Of a stretch of 64,000 bases of DNA, positions 1-8,455 are shown piece after piece. The position numbers were made by a program, and so were the translations under genes. Origin of the DNA: Fluviispira sanaruensis (GTDB lineage: Bacteria > Bdellovibrionota_B > Oligoflexia > Silvanigrellales > Silvanigrellaceae); the NCBI RefSeq assembly GCF_004295685.1, contig NZ_AP019368.1, positions 2,929,501 to 2,993,500 on the forward strand. Direction: 5' to 3'. Each line of letters starts with the position of its first letter. Within the stretch, counting starts at the first letter, position 1. Under the pieces are notes generated by a model. That model was not told the origin of the DNA, made no database searches, and was given only the letters and a program-made list of their open reading frames with translations.

Positions 1-603
1 TTCAAGATAATTAAAAATACTTGGTTCCATTACAAAATAGCCACCATTCACCCAACCATCCCCTGTTTGAGGCTTTTCGTGAAAATCAACAATCTGGTTC
101 CCTTGAAATACAATATTTCCAAATCTTGCAGGAGGCCGGACAGAAGTCACTGAAACATATTTCCCATGATTTTTATGAAAATTAAGCAATTCATTTAAAT
201 TAACATTTGCAACACCATCTCCATAGGTCATCATAAATGTACCATGCGGCTCAATATAGCTTTGTAATCTTTTTAATCTTCCGCCTGTCATTGAAGCATC
301 ACCTGTATCAATAAGATCTATTTTCCAATTTTTTTCACTAGAACGCAAATAACTGACTTGTCCTGAAGAGAGATTAACTGAAATATCGCTATTCAAAGCA
401 TAAAAATTTAAAAAGTATTCCTTTATATATTCACTTTTATAACCTAATGCTAAAACGAACTCATTAAAACCTTGGGCTGAATAAATGTTCATAATATGCC
501 ACAAAATTGGTTTGCCGCCAATTGTCACCATTGGTTTGGGTTTTAAATAAGTTTCTTCACTTAAGCGAGTTCCTAGGCCACCACATAAAATCACAACTTT
601 CAT
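1..603 (-). CDS. rfbF: glucose-1-phosphate cytidylyltransferase, C-terminus cut by window edge
   Basis: The minus strand from the ATG at 603 is open for 201 codons and runs off the window. It starts MKVVILCGGLGTRL, the nucleotidyltransferase signature, followed by a KPKPMVTIGGKPILWHIM block typical of RfbF. The family is about 257 residues, so roughly 55 are missing. RfbF makes CDP-glucose from CTP and glucose-1-phosphate, the first step to CDP-3,6-dideoxyhexoses of O-antigens. An AAAGGTG ribosome site lies 5 nt before the ATG. It is the last visible gene of the minus-strand operon starting at 6667; CDP-glucose dehydratase would be expected beyond the edge. Confidence 0.9.
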   Translation of the reverse strand, partial: MKVVILCGGLGTRLSEETYLKPKPMVTIGGKPILWHIMNIYSAQGFNEFVLALGYKSEYIKEYFLNFYALNSDISVNLSSGQVSYLRSSEKNWKIDLIDTGDASMTGGRLKRLQSYIEPHGTFMMTYGDGVANVNLNELLNFHKNHGKYVSVTSVRPPARFGNIVFQGNQIVDFHEKPQTGDGWVNGGYFVMEPSIFNYLE

Positions 604-649
604 AAAGACACCTTTTTTATATATTTTAAGCTATAAATCTATTAAAAAA

Positions 650-1480
650 CTACTTTTTCCCTATTAAAAAACCAATTGAATTATTAGTTTGTATTTTATT
701 ATTAAGATCTTTACTTCTATATAATATATTTAAAAAATTAGCATCTATAATTCCATACTCTTTTAAAGTGAATCCAGACTTCTTCCAGAAAAATATTTTT
801 TCATCTAATGTTCTAAGGACTCCCCAATAAATAGCATCTTTAGGGTGTTTTCTTTTTAGACCAATGATTCGTAGAAAATCGCCCACATAATTTTTTAGAT
901 TTTTTTTTGTGAAATCTGGAGTCGACTCTATACTTATTAAATAGCCATTAGTATTTAATAAATTATACAATGATGACAAAAATTTTTGATATTCTTTCTT
1001 TTGGGTAAAAGTATACTCAATAAAACCTAAATAAACAATATCATACTTTTCCATTATCATTAAATCAGTTATATTTCCTTCTATTGTTCTTATATTTAAG
1101 TTTCTTTGTTTTACTTTTTCTTTTATGAAATCTAGCGATTCACTTTGTATCTCATGTAAAGTTATATTATAGCCTTTTTCTATAAACGGTAATTCAACTA
1201 TTCCTAAACCACACCCTATAGAAATTATACTTAGTTTCTTTGCTTCTATATTTAATTCATTAGCTACATCATTTATAATTGATTCAAGCATTGTTGAAGT
1301 ATTTCTTTTTAAATTTTTCCATTCATCATTTACATTAAAGCTTTTTTCTTTTAGTTTATTGTAAAATTTCTTATAAAATAGTGAATTCGGTAAACCATTT
1401 TTATTAAGAGTAGCTTTATCCTTGGCGATTTCCAATAGATTAATACCATTCCATTCTGTCTGATACGAATTTTTTGCCAT
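650..1480 (-). CDS. class I SAM-dependent methyltransferase
   Basis: The 276-residue protein has methyltransferase motif I (IISIGCGLGIVELPFIEKGY, about residues 88-107), then an acidic position in LHEIQSESL and a YDIVYLGFIEYTF block like motif IV. The reading frame can start at a TTG at 1492, but the ATG at 1480 is better placed because GAGGAAA lies 4-5 nt before it. It sits in the sugar operon between the cyclase-family hydrolase and rfbF, so it may methylate a sugar or lipid-linked glycan. The substrate cannot be read from the sequence. Confidence 0.75.
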   Translation of the reverse strand: MAKNSYQTEWNGINLLEIAKDKATLNKNGLPNSLFYKKFYNKLKEKSFNVNDEWKNLKRNTSTMLESIINDVANELNIEAKKLSIISIGCGLGIVELPFIEKGYNITLHEIQSESLDFIKEKVKQRNLNIRTIEGNITDLMIMEKYDIVYLGFIEYTFTQKKEYQKFLSSLYNLLNTNGYLISIESTPDFTKKNLKNYVGDFLRIIGLKRKHPKDAIYWGVLRTLDEKIFFWKKSGFTLKEYGIIDANFLNILYRSKDLNNKIQTNNSIGFLIGKK

Positions 1481-1542
1481 AACTTTCCTCAAAAAATCTC
1501 TCTTTTGTATTAAATCTATTATAACATTTTAATACTCAATTT

Positions 1543-2205
1543 CTAAATTTCAGCAATTACCGTAACCGGAGAACCATCTGCCCCTTCTATTAATAATGGA
1601 GCAATAATAACAGATTTTGGTGAAGAAATAAGAGCACTTAACTTCATATCTTCGATAATAAGAAGAGGCTCACCTTCGTAATTTGAATTGAGAAAAGCTT
1701 TATGTGCCTCTCCGCCAATTTCTTTGTTAGAAAAGCTAGTTAATGAAATAAAATCGAAACCTATGGCTTTAAGATTCTTTCGATTTTTTCTTAACCATAT
1801 TCCTACTTCCGGCAAGACTCCTGGATTGTTTTCCCAATAAATATCTTCATTTCTAAATTTCTCAAATGAGGTTTTAATAAAAACAATATCACATTTTTCA
1901 GGTATGTGCTTTTCAAGATCTTTAATATTTATAAAATAACCAGGTGCACATTCTAATTCTATTAAAACTGGTTTCTGAAAAATCCAATCTTTTGCTGAAT
2001 AAGTTTCTAATTTTTTGCCACTCTCGTCAAAATGAAATGGAAAATCAACATGAGTACCGATATGATTGCTAAACTCCCAGTATTGACTATTAGAGGATTG
2101 GCAACAAGATATTTTTGAAACGTCTCTTTTAATAAAAGGAGATCTTTTACCATATGAAGGTGTTTTTTCATTTAAAAAATGTGATAAAAAAATGTAGTTT
2201 GACAA
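1543..2205 (-). CDS. cyclase-family (kynurenine formamidase-like) metal-dependent hydrolase
   Basis: The protein has the family metal motif HxGTHxDxPxHF (HIGTHVDFPFHF). The open frame extends to 2286, but this overlaps the upstream gene. A TTG at 2205 follows AAAGGA by 5 nt and gives an N-terminus SNYIFLSHFLNEKTPSYG, which matches the normal beginning of this family (xxDLSHxLNExTPxYPG). I therefore choose TTG 2205, giving 220 residues and a 22-nt gap after the dehydrogenase gene. Relatives hydrolyse or cyclise amides and lactones; here it may open or close a ring in a sugar-acid or cyclitol intermediate. Confidence 0.75.
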   Translation of the reverse strand: MSNYIFLSHFLNEKTPSYGKRSPFIKRDVSKISCCQSSNSQYWEFSNHIGTHVDFPFHFDESGKKLETYSAKDWIFQKPVLIELECAPGYFINIKDLEKHIPEKCDIVFIKTSFEKFRNEDIYWENNPGVLPEVGIWLRKNRKNLKAIGFDFISLTSFSNKEIGGEAHKAFLNSNYEGEPLLIIEDMKLSALISSPKSVIIAPLLIEGADGSPVTVIAEI

Positions 2206-2227
2206 AGCTTTCCTTTCTAAATTTCCA

Positions 2228-3184
2228 CTAAATAAACCATTCACTTTGAAAAGTATCAACACTATAGTTTTTTTCGAGTCCTTCAATTGCCGCCATTCCC
2301 ATTGCCCAAATAGCTTCCATAGAACTACCCCCTATATGTGGTGTTGCAAAAAAATTGGGTAAATGTAGAAGTTCGGATTCATAAAAGGGTTCCTGTGCAA
2401 AAACATCAAAACCAGCAGCTAATAACTTTTTACTGAGAAGCATTTCTTTCAAATAGGCTTCATCCACAAGATTTCCTCTAGAAGTATTTATAAAAATGGA
2501 AGTTTTTTTCATTAAATTCAATTTTTTTGCATCAATAAAATTATGATTTTTTTCCGAATATGGAATATGTAGTGAAATTATATCCGAACAAGTCAACAAC
2601 TCTTCTAGTGAAACGAAGCGAGCATTATTTACTTTATTTTTTAGTTCATCCAATATATCATAACAAATGATATCACAATCAAAGGGTTTTAATAATTTAA
2701 TTAAATCCTGCCCAATGCATCCACAACCAATAATCCCAAAAACTTTTCCTGTAAGCTGATAACCAACTATTTGTTGCCAATTCATACTTTTAAGAATTAT
2801 GTTTGCTTCATAAGATTTTCTAATAAGTAAGAGAGCAAATGACAAAGCTAACTCAGCTACCGAACGTCTGTTGACTCCTTTTATCCAGCCTAAATTGATG
2901 TTGAATTTAGCCAAAGAGTGGAAATCTAAATTATTTAATCCAACTCCATATTTTGAAATTACTTTTAAATCTGGAAGTTTAGATAAAACATAATCATCTA
3001 TTCTTTCAAGAGCAATAATTGCTTTATCGTGGCCGTTTAAAAAATTTATTAAATCAGTGCCGCATAAAGATTTTCCTTCATCGTTAAATTTTATATCTTT
3101 ATATTTTTTTAGTATTTCAACTCTTAGCAATTCATTTCTTGAAAAAGATCGAGAAGCAACAGCTATTTTATTTATCACATTCAT
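2228..3184 (-). CDS. D-isomer-specific 2-hydroxyacid dehydrogenase (SerA-like)
   Basis: The 318-residue protein shows the NAD-binding glycine motif GKVFGIIGCGCIGQDLIKLL (about 146-165), the INTSRGNLVDE segment with the substrate-binding arginine, and the catalytic histidine in ATPHIGGSS. No C-terminal ACT domain is present, so it is shorter than many phosphoglycerate dehydrogenases. Its ATG directly abuts the stop of the upstream cyclase gene, implying translational coupling. Within the operon it probably oxidises or reduces an alpha-hydroxy acid carbon of a modified sugar rather than serving serine synthesis. Confidence 0.85.
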   Translation of the reverse strand: MNVINKIAVASRSFSRNELLRVEILKKYKDIKFNDEGKSLCGTDLINFLNGHDKAIIALERIDDYVLSKLPDLKVISKYGVGLNNLDFHSLAKFNINLGWIKGVNRRSVAELALSFALLLIRKSYEANIILKSMNWQQIVGYQLTGKVFGIIGCGCIGQDLIKLLKPFDCDIICYDILDELKNKVNNARFVSLEELLTCSDIISLHIPYSEKNHNFIDAKKLNLMKKTSIFINTSRGNLVDEAYLKEMLLSKKLLAAGFDVFAQEPFYESELLHLPNFFATPHIGGSSMEAIWAMGMAAIEGLEKNYSVDTFQSEWFI

Positions 3185-4285
3185 TTAAGCTTTTAACCTT
3201 AACTCTTGATATAAAAATTCTCTGCAAATATTTTTAAAAGCAGAATTATTATCGACACTTGTTTTAACTGGTATTCCATCATGTCCTGGCAAAATAAAAA
3301 TAAAAGACGACTTTGTATTTTTCTTATCTTTTGATAAAGAATCAAAAAAAACCTCCTCATTGAAACAAACATTTGCTATAACTGGAATATTTTTTCTAAG
3401 AATGTGCTGCATATTTTTATATATAAATCCATTATTTAAAGAAATTTTCATTGAAATATAGTTAGCAAAATGACACCCCATTGACACAGCTATACCATGG
3501 GGCACTGCATAATTAGTCGCAGACTCAATTGCATGTCCAAAGCTATGACCATAATTTAATACAAGCCTTTGATCTTTATCAAACTCATCAATTTCTATTA
3601 ACTTTTTTTTCATTATTAGCGATTTTTGAATATATTTCAAAAGCAACTCTTTTGATAGAAAAAGTGAATCAAAATCTACTTCAAGATTTTTAAATTCATC
3701 TTGTCCATAAATAGCATGAATTTTTATAATTTCTCCCAGACCAGATCTTAAGTCTAAATCACTTAAAGTATCTAAAAATAGCGCTGAAATATATAAACAA
3801 TTTGGCGGATAAAAATTACCGACAATGTTTTTAATTCCCATACAATTTATTGAAGTTTTTGAGCCTATACAAGAGTCCGCTTGTGATAAAAGTGTTGTTG
3901 GGAAAAAAGTCCATTTTAAACCTCTAAAAATAATTGAAGAAAGAAATGCTGAAATATCTTGTACAATCCCACCTCCAATTGCTACAATATTAGTTTCCCT
4001 TTTTACATTAGAGCGAATACAATGCTCAATATAAAAAGGAAATTTTTCGAGTGATTTTGAGATCTCTGTTGGATTTATTAATAAATAAGATTGCTTATTA
4101 TTTATTATAAAATAAAATTTATCTTCATATAATCTGAAAACATTTTCGTCAATAATAAAAAAATGATTGTCAGACGCAAGCTCTAACATTCTTTGAAAGG
4201 GATCATGAATAAACTTGACAGTATAATTTCCAAAATGAGAATTAATATTAATAGAGTCTATTTTAGACACGGGTAAAACCCCCAT
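3185..4285 (-). CDS. sugar-phosphate cyclase of the 3-dehydroquinate synthase superfamily
   Basis: The 366-residue protein is AroB-like: NAD-binding GGGIVQDISAFLSSIIFRG, the active-site segment SCIGSKTSINCMGIKNIVGNFYPP, and metal ligands in NYGHSFGHAIE and PHGIAVSMG. The active-site segment departs from housekeeping AroB (usually GGKTxxNHPxGKNMIGAFxQP), so a sedoheptulose- or heptose-phosphate cyclase is possible. It overlaps the SDR gene by 23 nt and lies two genes from a GmhA-like SIS isomerase, whose family handles sedoheptulose 7-phosphate. Its substrate is an inference; a dedicated dehydroquinate synthase remains possible. Confidence 0.75.
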   Translation of the reverse strand: MGVLPVSKIDSININSHFGNYTVKFIHDPFQRMLELASDNHFFIIDENVFRLYEDKFYFIINNKQSYLLINPTEISKSLEKFPFYIEHCIRSNVKRETNIVAIGGGIVQDISAFLSSIIFRGLKWTFFPTTLLSQADSCIGSKTSINCMGIKNIVGNFYPPNCLYISALFLDTLSDLDLRSGLGEIIKIHAIYGQDEFKNLEVDFDSLFLSKELLLKYIQKSLIMKKKLIEIDEFDKDQRLVLNYGHSFGHAIESATNYAVPHGIAVSMGCHFANYISMKISLNNGFIYKNMQHILRKNIPVIANVCFNEEVFFDSLSKDKKNTKSSFIFILPGHDGIPVKTSVDNNSAFKNICREFLYQELRLKA

Positions 4286-4985
4286 CTATTGCAATATTTT
4301 GTGCCGTAAGATACGTATTTTTTGAGCTTGCAAGCCATAAAACCAGTTCAGCAATTTCATTTGGTTTAGCAAGTCTCTTTAAAGGAACTTTACTTACCAA
4401 ATCTGCAATGCCATTTTGATCCAGAATTTTGTGTGTTAACTCTGTATCTACAAATCCTGGAGCTACGCAATTAGCAAGAATTCCATATTCCGCTAATTCT
4501 ATAGCCATAGCAGCAGTCATGCCGTCAAGAGCAAATTTACTTGCTGAATATGGCGCACGATACTCCTTGGTGATTTTTCCAAATATTGATGAAATATTAA
4601 CAATTCTTCCCCATCCTTTCTTTTTCATATTAGGAATTATAGCTTTACAAATTTCAAATGGTGCGAATAAATTTACATGTTGAATTTTCATAAAGTCTTC
4701 AGAAGAAACATTTTGGAATTTATCGATTTTATTAATTCCAGCGTTATTTATTAAGATATCTATTTCAAGTGAATTTATTTCATTTAAAAGACTATTTAAG
4801 CTCTCTGAATCCAAAAAATTTGATTTTATAAAAAAATATTTACTATTTCCATTTTGTAATCCTAAAGTACGGGTTCCTGTTATATATACTTTTTTTGCAT
4901 TTGCTTCTAAAAATTTTTCTGCAATTGCAAGGCCAATTCCTCTCGTTCCTCCAGTAATTAAAATTGTCTTATCCTCAAAGCTCAT
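4263..4985 (-). CDS. short-chain dehydrogenase/reductase (FabG-like)
   Basis: This 240-residue SDR has the TGGTRGIGLAIAEKF cofactor motif, the NNAG motif (INNAGINK), the catalytic serine in NISSIFG and the YSASK motif (APYSASKFALDG). The C-terminal DGGFTRV is typical of the classical family. Its start overlaps the upstream SIS gene by 11 nt and its end overlaps the cyclase gene. It is expected to reduce or oxidise a keto group in the sugar or cyclitol made by the operon; a role in fatty-acid synthesis is unlikely from context. Confidence 0.85.
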   Translation of the reverse strand: MSFEDKTILITGGTRGIGLAIAEKFLEANAKKVYITGTRTLGLQNGNSKYFFIKSNFLDSESLNSLLNEINSLEIDILINNAGINKIDKFQNVSSEDFMKIQHVNLFAPFEICKAIIPNMKKKGWGRIVNISSIFGKITKEYRAPYSASKFALDGMTAAMAIELAEYGILANCVAPGFVDTELTHKILDQNGIADLVSKVPLKRLAKPNEIAELVLWLASSKNTYLTAQNIAIDGGFTRV

Positions 4986-5616
4986 TTTTCACTTCCGCAG
5001 TTCTTTCATATTTAAGCATCCCTAATAAATAACCATTAAGGAGATGATCAAGAACCATATGGGCATCTTCAACGGGACCGTATTCACCTTTATTTGATGG
5101 TATGTGAATGGAATAATTTGCAATTTCTCGTAAAGCCCCACCGTCAAATCCAGACAAACCAATAGTTATGCCATCATTTGTATTTGCATATTCAACAGCC
5201 TTTATTACATTTGGAGAGTTTCCTGAAGCAGAAATAGCAACAACAACATCACTCGGGGACATGTGAATCCTTAATTGCTGAACAAATATTTCATCATAGC
5301 CACAATCATTTCCTAATGCTGTTATAATGGCATTATTATCAGTTAAACTTAATGCCTTAAAAGGTTTTTTCCAGCTTCTTGTACCAATACTCAAATCATT
5401 CGCAAAATGCGAAGCAGTAGAAGCACTTCCACCATTTCCTAAAAAAAATATATGAGAACCTCTATTTTGTGCAGAAATAATCAACTCAATAAAGTTACCT
5501 ATTGCTTTGAAATCTAAAGAATTTAAAATTTCGCATAGATAGTTGATATATTTTTTTGAAAATATTTCTGGACTTGATGACTCACGGTATGCTTTTTCTA
5601 TCATATTAATATTCAT
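4975..5616 (-). CDS. SIS-domain phosphosugar isomerase, GmhA-like
   Basis: The 213-residue protein has a single SIS domain: FFLGNGGSASTASHFANDL is the phosphosugar-binding loop and VVVAISASGNSPNVIKAVEYA the second conserved strand. GPVEDAHMVLDHLLNGYL corresponds to the C-terminal catalytic helix of the GmhA group, with Glu and His in order. GmhA converts sedoheptulose 7-phosphate to D,D-heptose 7-phosphate. A second, more canonical GmhA lies at 28240-28812, so this copy may have a different substrate linked to the cyclase two genes downstream. Confidence 0.75.
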   Translation of the reverse strand: MNINMIEKAYRESSSPEIFSKKYINYLCEILNSLDFKAIGNFIELIISAQNRGSHIFFLGNGGSASTASHFANDLSIGTRSWKKPFKALSLTDNNAIITALGNDCGYDEIFVQQLRIHMSPSDVVVAISASGNSPNVIKAVEYANTNDGITIGLSGFDGGALREIANYSIHIPSNKGEYGPVEDAHMVLDHLLNGYLLGMLKYERTAEVKNEL

Positions 5617-5638
5617 TAAATAAATCCTTTAATATAAA

Positions 5639-6667
5639 TTAAAAAATAGAATATTTTTCTTTCCACTTTGAATCAGAACTGTAAATATTATAAACGAGCT
5701 GCATAGTCTTTAATGCTTCTTCAGACGAGCCAGAAGAAATAGGGCAATCTGTTAATATACATTTTATAAAATCCGAAACTTCATCATTCCATGATGGATC
5801 ATTATTATAGCGAATTGTAACTTCCTTGGGATCACCACAATCATTTTCATGAGGATAAACAATAGTCAGTGTTTCCGCCCCATAACTTTTTGTACCAGAT
5901 AAGATGCCTGATAAAATAAGTTGTCCTTTCTGCAAAGTAACTTCAAGCTGAAATTTATGTCGCCACTGAGTTGCAGATGAATGCAACATTGCAACAATAT
6001 TATTATCAGTTTTCATTAAAGAATAAGCATTGTCTTCAACATCATGCTGCCAAAAATAATTATGAACAAAACTATAAATCTTAGTAAACTCTCCAGCAAA
6101 CAATCTCATTAGATCAAGCATGTGAATTCCTTGATCTAATAAAATCCCTCCTCCAGCAATTTCTCTTTTCGTTCTCCAATCAGATTCAAAGCTAAGGATT
6201 TTAGACTTCCCATAAATACCTCGCATATTTATGATTTCTCCTAGAGATTTTTCCTTTACAATCTTTAAAGCTTCTTTAACTGATTCATGATAGCGATGAT
6301 TAAATCCGTACATAAGTTTTAATTTAGGAAATTTTTTTTCTGTTAAAATAACTTGCTCAACATCTTCTACGGTTCGCCCTGGTGGTTTTTCACAGAATAC
6401 ATGAATCCCATTTTCAAGACAATATATTGTTGCTTTAGGAGCTATGTCGTTGGTTAAACATACAAATACTGCATCTAATTTTACTTCATTTATCATTGAT
6501 TGTAAATTTGCAAAAAAGTATGTCCCATCTTCCATTTGTCCAGACTTTTCAAATTTACGATCGCACACTGCAATGACTTGAGCATAGCTGTTAGAATCAA
6601 TAAATTGCCTTCTCCTTTTACCAACTATTCCATAGCCAGCTATTCCGATTTTTAGTTTTGAACTCAT
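5639..6667 (-). CDS. Gfo/Idh/MocA-family NAD(P)-dependent oxidoreductase
   Basis: The 342-residue protein begins KIGIAGYGIVGKRRRQF, a Rossmann motif, and carries the CEKPPGRTVEDVE motif whose EKP lysine is catalytic in this family. The GGGILLDQGIHMLDLMRLF segment, with its histidine, is the usual second half of the active site. Members oxidise or reduce sugars and inositols. It is the first gene of the minus-strand operon that ends in rfbF. The 224-bp region up to the divergent aldolase gene must hold promoters for both directions. Confidence 0.85.
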   Translation of the reverse strand: MSSKLKIGIAGYGIVGKRRRQFIDSNSYAQVIAVCDRKFEKSGQMEDGTYFFANLQSMINEVKLDAVFVCLTNDIAPKATIYCLENGIHVFCEKPPGRTVEDVEQVILTEKKFPKLKLMYGFNHRYHESVKEALKIVKEKSLGEIINMRGIYGKSKILSFESDWRTKREIAGGGILLDQGIHMLDLMRLFAGEFTKIYSFVHNYFWQHDVEDNAYSLMKTDNNIVAMLHSSATQWRHKFQLEVTLQKGQLILSGILSGTKSYGAETLTIVYPHENDCGDPKEVTIRYNNDPSWNDEVSDFIKCILTDCPISSGSSEEALKTMQLVYNIYSSDSKWKEKYSIF

Positions 6668-6891
6668 TATAAAACTACTCCCTTACAAAAATGAGGAAAA
6701 AATTTAAATCTGTTTAGATTTTAAAATCAAAACATGTATAGAAAATTCATCTCATATTCATTTCCTCATAAATGCTTAAAATAATTTTACAACGTAAAAT
6801 GTAATATAAAGGCCATAGTTAGATATTAAGCTAAACTAATGATAATATCAAAGTTCAAAACGTATTATTATATTCTATTGAGGAGTCGTAC

Positions 6892-7623
6892 ATGATTCGC
6901 TTAGGAACTTGGATTACAATACCGCACCCCAGCATTATTGAAATTATAGCCAAACAAAATTTCAATTGGATATGCACCGATTTGGAGCACTCTCCTGTAT
7001 CCCGAATTGAGCTACAGACTTCAATTACAATTATTCAAGCAAATGGAAAGAAAGCATTTGTCAGAGTTTCAGCAAATACACATAATGATATCAAGTTTCC
7101 TTTAGATGCGGGGGCTGATGGAATTATCATTCCTATGGTAAATTCTGCAACAGAAGCATATGAAGCTGTTCAACATTGTCTATATCCTCCCTTTGGCAGA
7201 AGGGGAGCGGGACTTTCCCGTGCGCAAGATTATGGCTTTGGGTTTTCTAATCATTATGAAAAAAATATAAATAATTTAGAAATTTTTGTACAGATTGAAC
7301 ATATAAAAGCAGTTGAAGAAATAAAACAAATTTTAGAAATTAAAAATATCACTGGTGTGTTTGTCGGACCATACGATTTAAGTGGCTCTATGGGCATACC
7401 TGGTGATTTTGAAAATCCTAAACTTAAAAACGCAATTGATGAAGTTGCTATAGAAACGAAAAAAGCTGGAAAATTTCTCGGAATACATATTATAAAACCT
7501 GAAGCCAATGAGTTAAAAAAATATGCTGAGCTTGGCTATAATTTTTTAGCCCTTAGCCTAGACAGCTATTTTTTAGGACAAAAAATAGCTGACGAAGTTG
7601 ATAATTTTTATAAAATATTATAG
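6892..7623 (+). CDS. HpcH/HpaI-family 2-keto-3-deoxy sugar aldolase
   Basis: The 243-residue TIM-barrel protein resembles 2-dehydro-3-deoxyglucarate aldolase: RLGTWITIPHPSIIEII near the N-terminus, CTDLEHSPVSRIELQT, the GADGIIIPMVNSATEA metal-site segment, PPFGRRGAGLSRAQDYG and VFVGPYDLSGSMG. Such enzymes reversibly join pyruvate to an aldehyde, giving 2-keto-3-deoxy acids. GAGGAG precedes the ATG by 6 nt. The next gene is KdsB, which activates 3-deoxy sugar acids with CMP, so the pair may build and activate one. That link is inference. Confidence 0.85.
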   Translation: MIRLGTWITIPHPSIIEIIAKQNFNWICTDLEHSPVSRIELQTSITIIQANGKKAFVRVSANTHNDIKFPLDAGADGIIIPMVNSATEAYEAVQHCLYPPFGRRGAGLSRAQDYGFGFSNHYEKNINNLEIFVQIEHIKAVEEIKQILEIKNITGVFVGPYDLSGSMGIPGDFENPKLKNAIDEVAIETKKAGKFLGIHIIKPEANELKKYAELGYNFLALSLDSYFLGQKIADEVDNFYKIL

Positions 7624-7660
7624 GCTCTAAACATTAATTATAATTTAGGGTACATATAAT

Positions 7661-8425
7661 ATGAAAAATAAAAAACATCTTTGTATTATTCCGGCACGCA
7701 TGGGAAGCTCAAGATTTCCAAATAAACCACTTGCTAAAATATGTGGAATACCAATGATTGGACATGTTGCTTTGAGAGCAACATCAGAACCTATTTTTGA
7801 TAATGTTGTTGTTGCAACATGTGATAATGAAATAGTTGATTACTGCAACACAATACATATAAAAACCATTATGACTTCAAATAAACATGAAAGAGCAACA
7901 GACCGAACTCAAGAAGCAACAGAAAAAATTGAAAATGAATTAAAATTTAAATATGACTTTGTCACAATGCTACAAGGTGATGAGCCTATGATAACACCTG
8001 ATATTTTAAGAAAAATAGTACAAAAACTAAATGCACACCATGAAATAGATGTCCTAAATCTTATTTCTTCTATTAAAGAAAGCAAAGAATTTTATTCAAA
8101 TAATTGCGTTAAGATTGTGCAGAATTTTAAAAAAGAAATTCTATACTTTAGTAGAAGTCCAATCCCTTTTAACAATCCATGCTCAATGCATCATACGTTT
8201 AAACAATTAGGTATCATTGCATTCAGAAGAAATTTTCTAGATGTCTATAGCAAACTTTCACCAACATATTTAGAAGAACTAGAGTCTGTTGATATGTTAC
8301 GTTGCTTGGAACACGGATATAAAATTAACACCCTTGAAATTAAAGAGGAACTATATCCTGTTGATGTGCTTGAAGATATCATTCGTGTTGAAAAATATCT
8401 AACTACATCTTCAATTTCTATTTAG
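7661..8425 (+). CDS. kdsB: 3-deoxy-manno-octulosonate cytidylyltransferase-like enzyme
   Basis: The 254-residue protein has the CMP-sugar synthetase N-terminus IPARMGSSRFPNKPLAKICG and VTMLQGDEPMI, where the aspartate binds metal. KdsB couples CTP to Kdo before its transfer into LPS. It lies inside an accessory glycan locus, 37 nt after an aldolase gene, so it may be a second copy with specificity for another 3-deoxy-ulosonic acid, rather than the housekeeping enzyme. Length is normal for the family (about 245-255). Confidence 0.88.
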   Translation: MKNKKHLCIIPARMGSSRFPNKPLAKICGIPMIGHVALRATSEPIFDNVVVATCDNEIVDYCNTIHIKTIMTSNKHERATDRTQEATEKIENELKFKYDFVTMLQGDEPMITPDILRKIVQKLNAHHEIDVLNLISSIKESKEFYSNNCVKIVQNFKKEILYFSRSPIPFNNPCSMHHTFKQLGIIAFRRNFLDVYSKLSPTYLEELESVDMLRCLEHGYKINTLEIKEELYPVDVLEDIIRVEKYLTTSSISI

Positions 8426-8455
8426 GAACAAGTATTTTTTTATGAAAGAATTATA

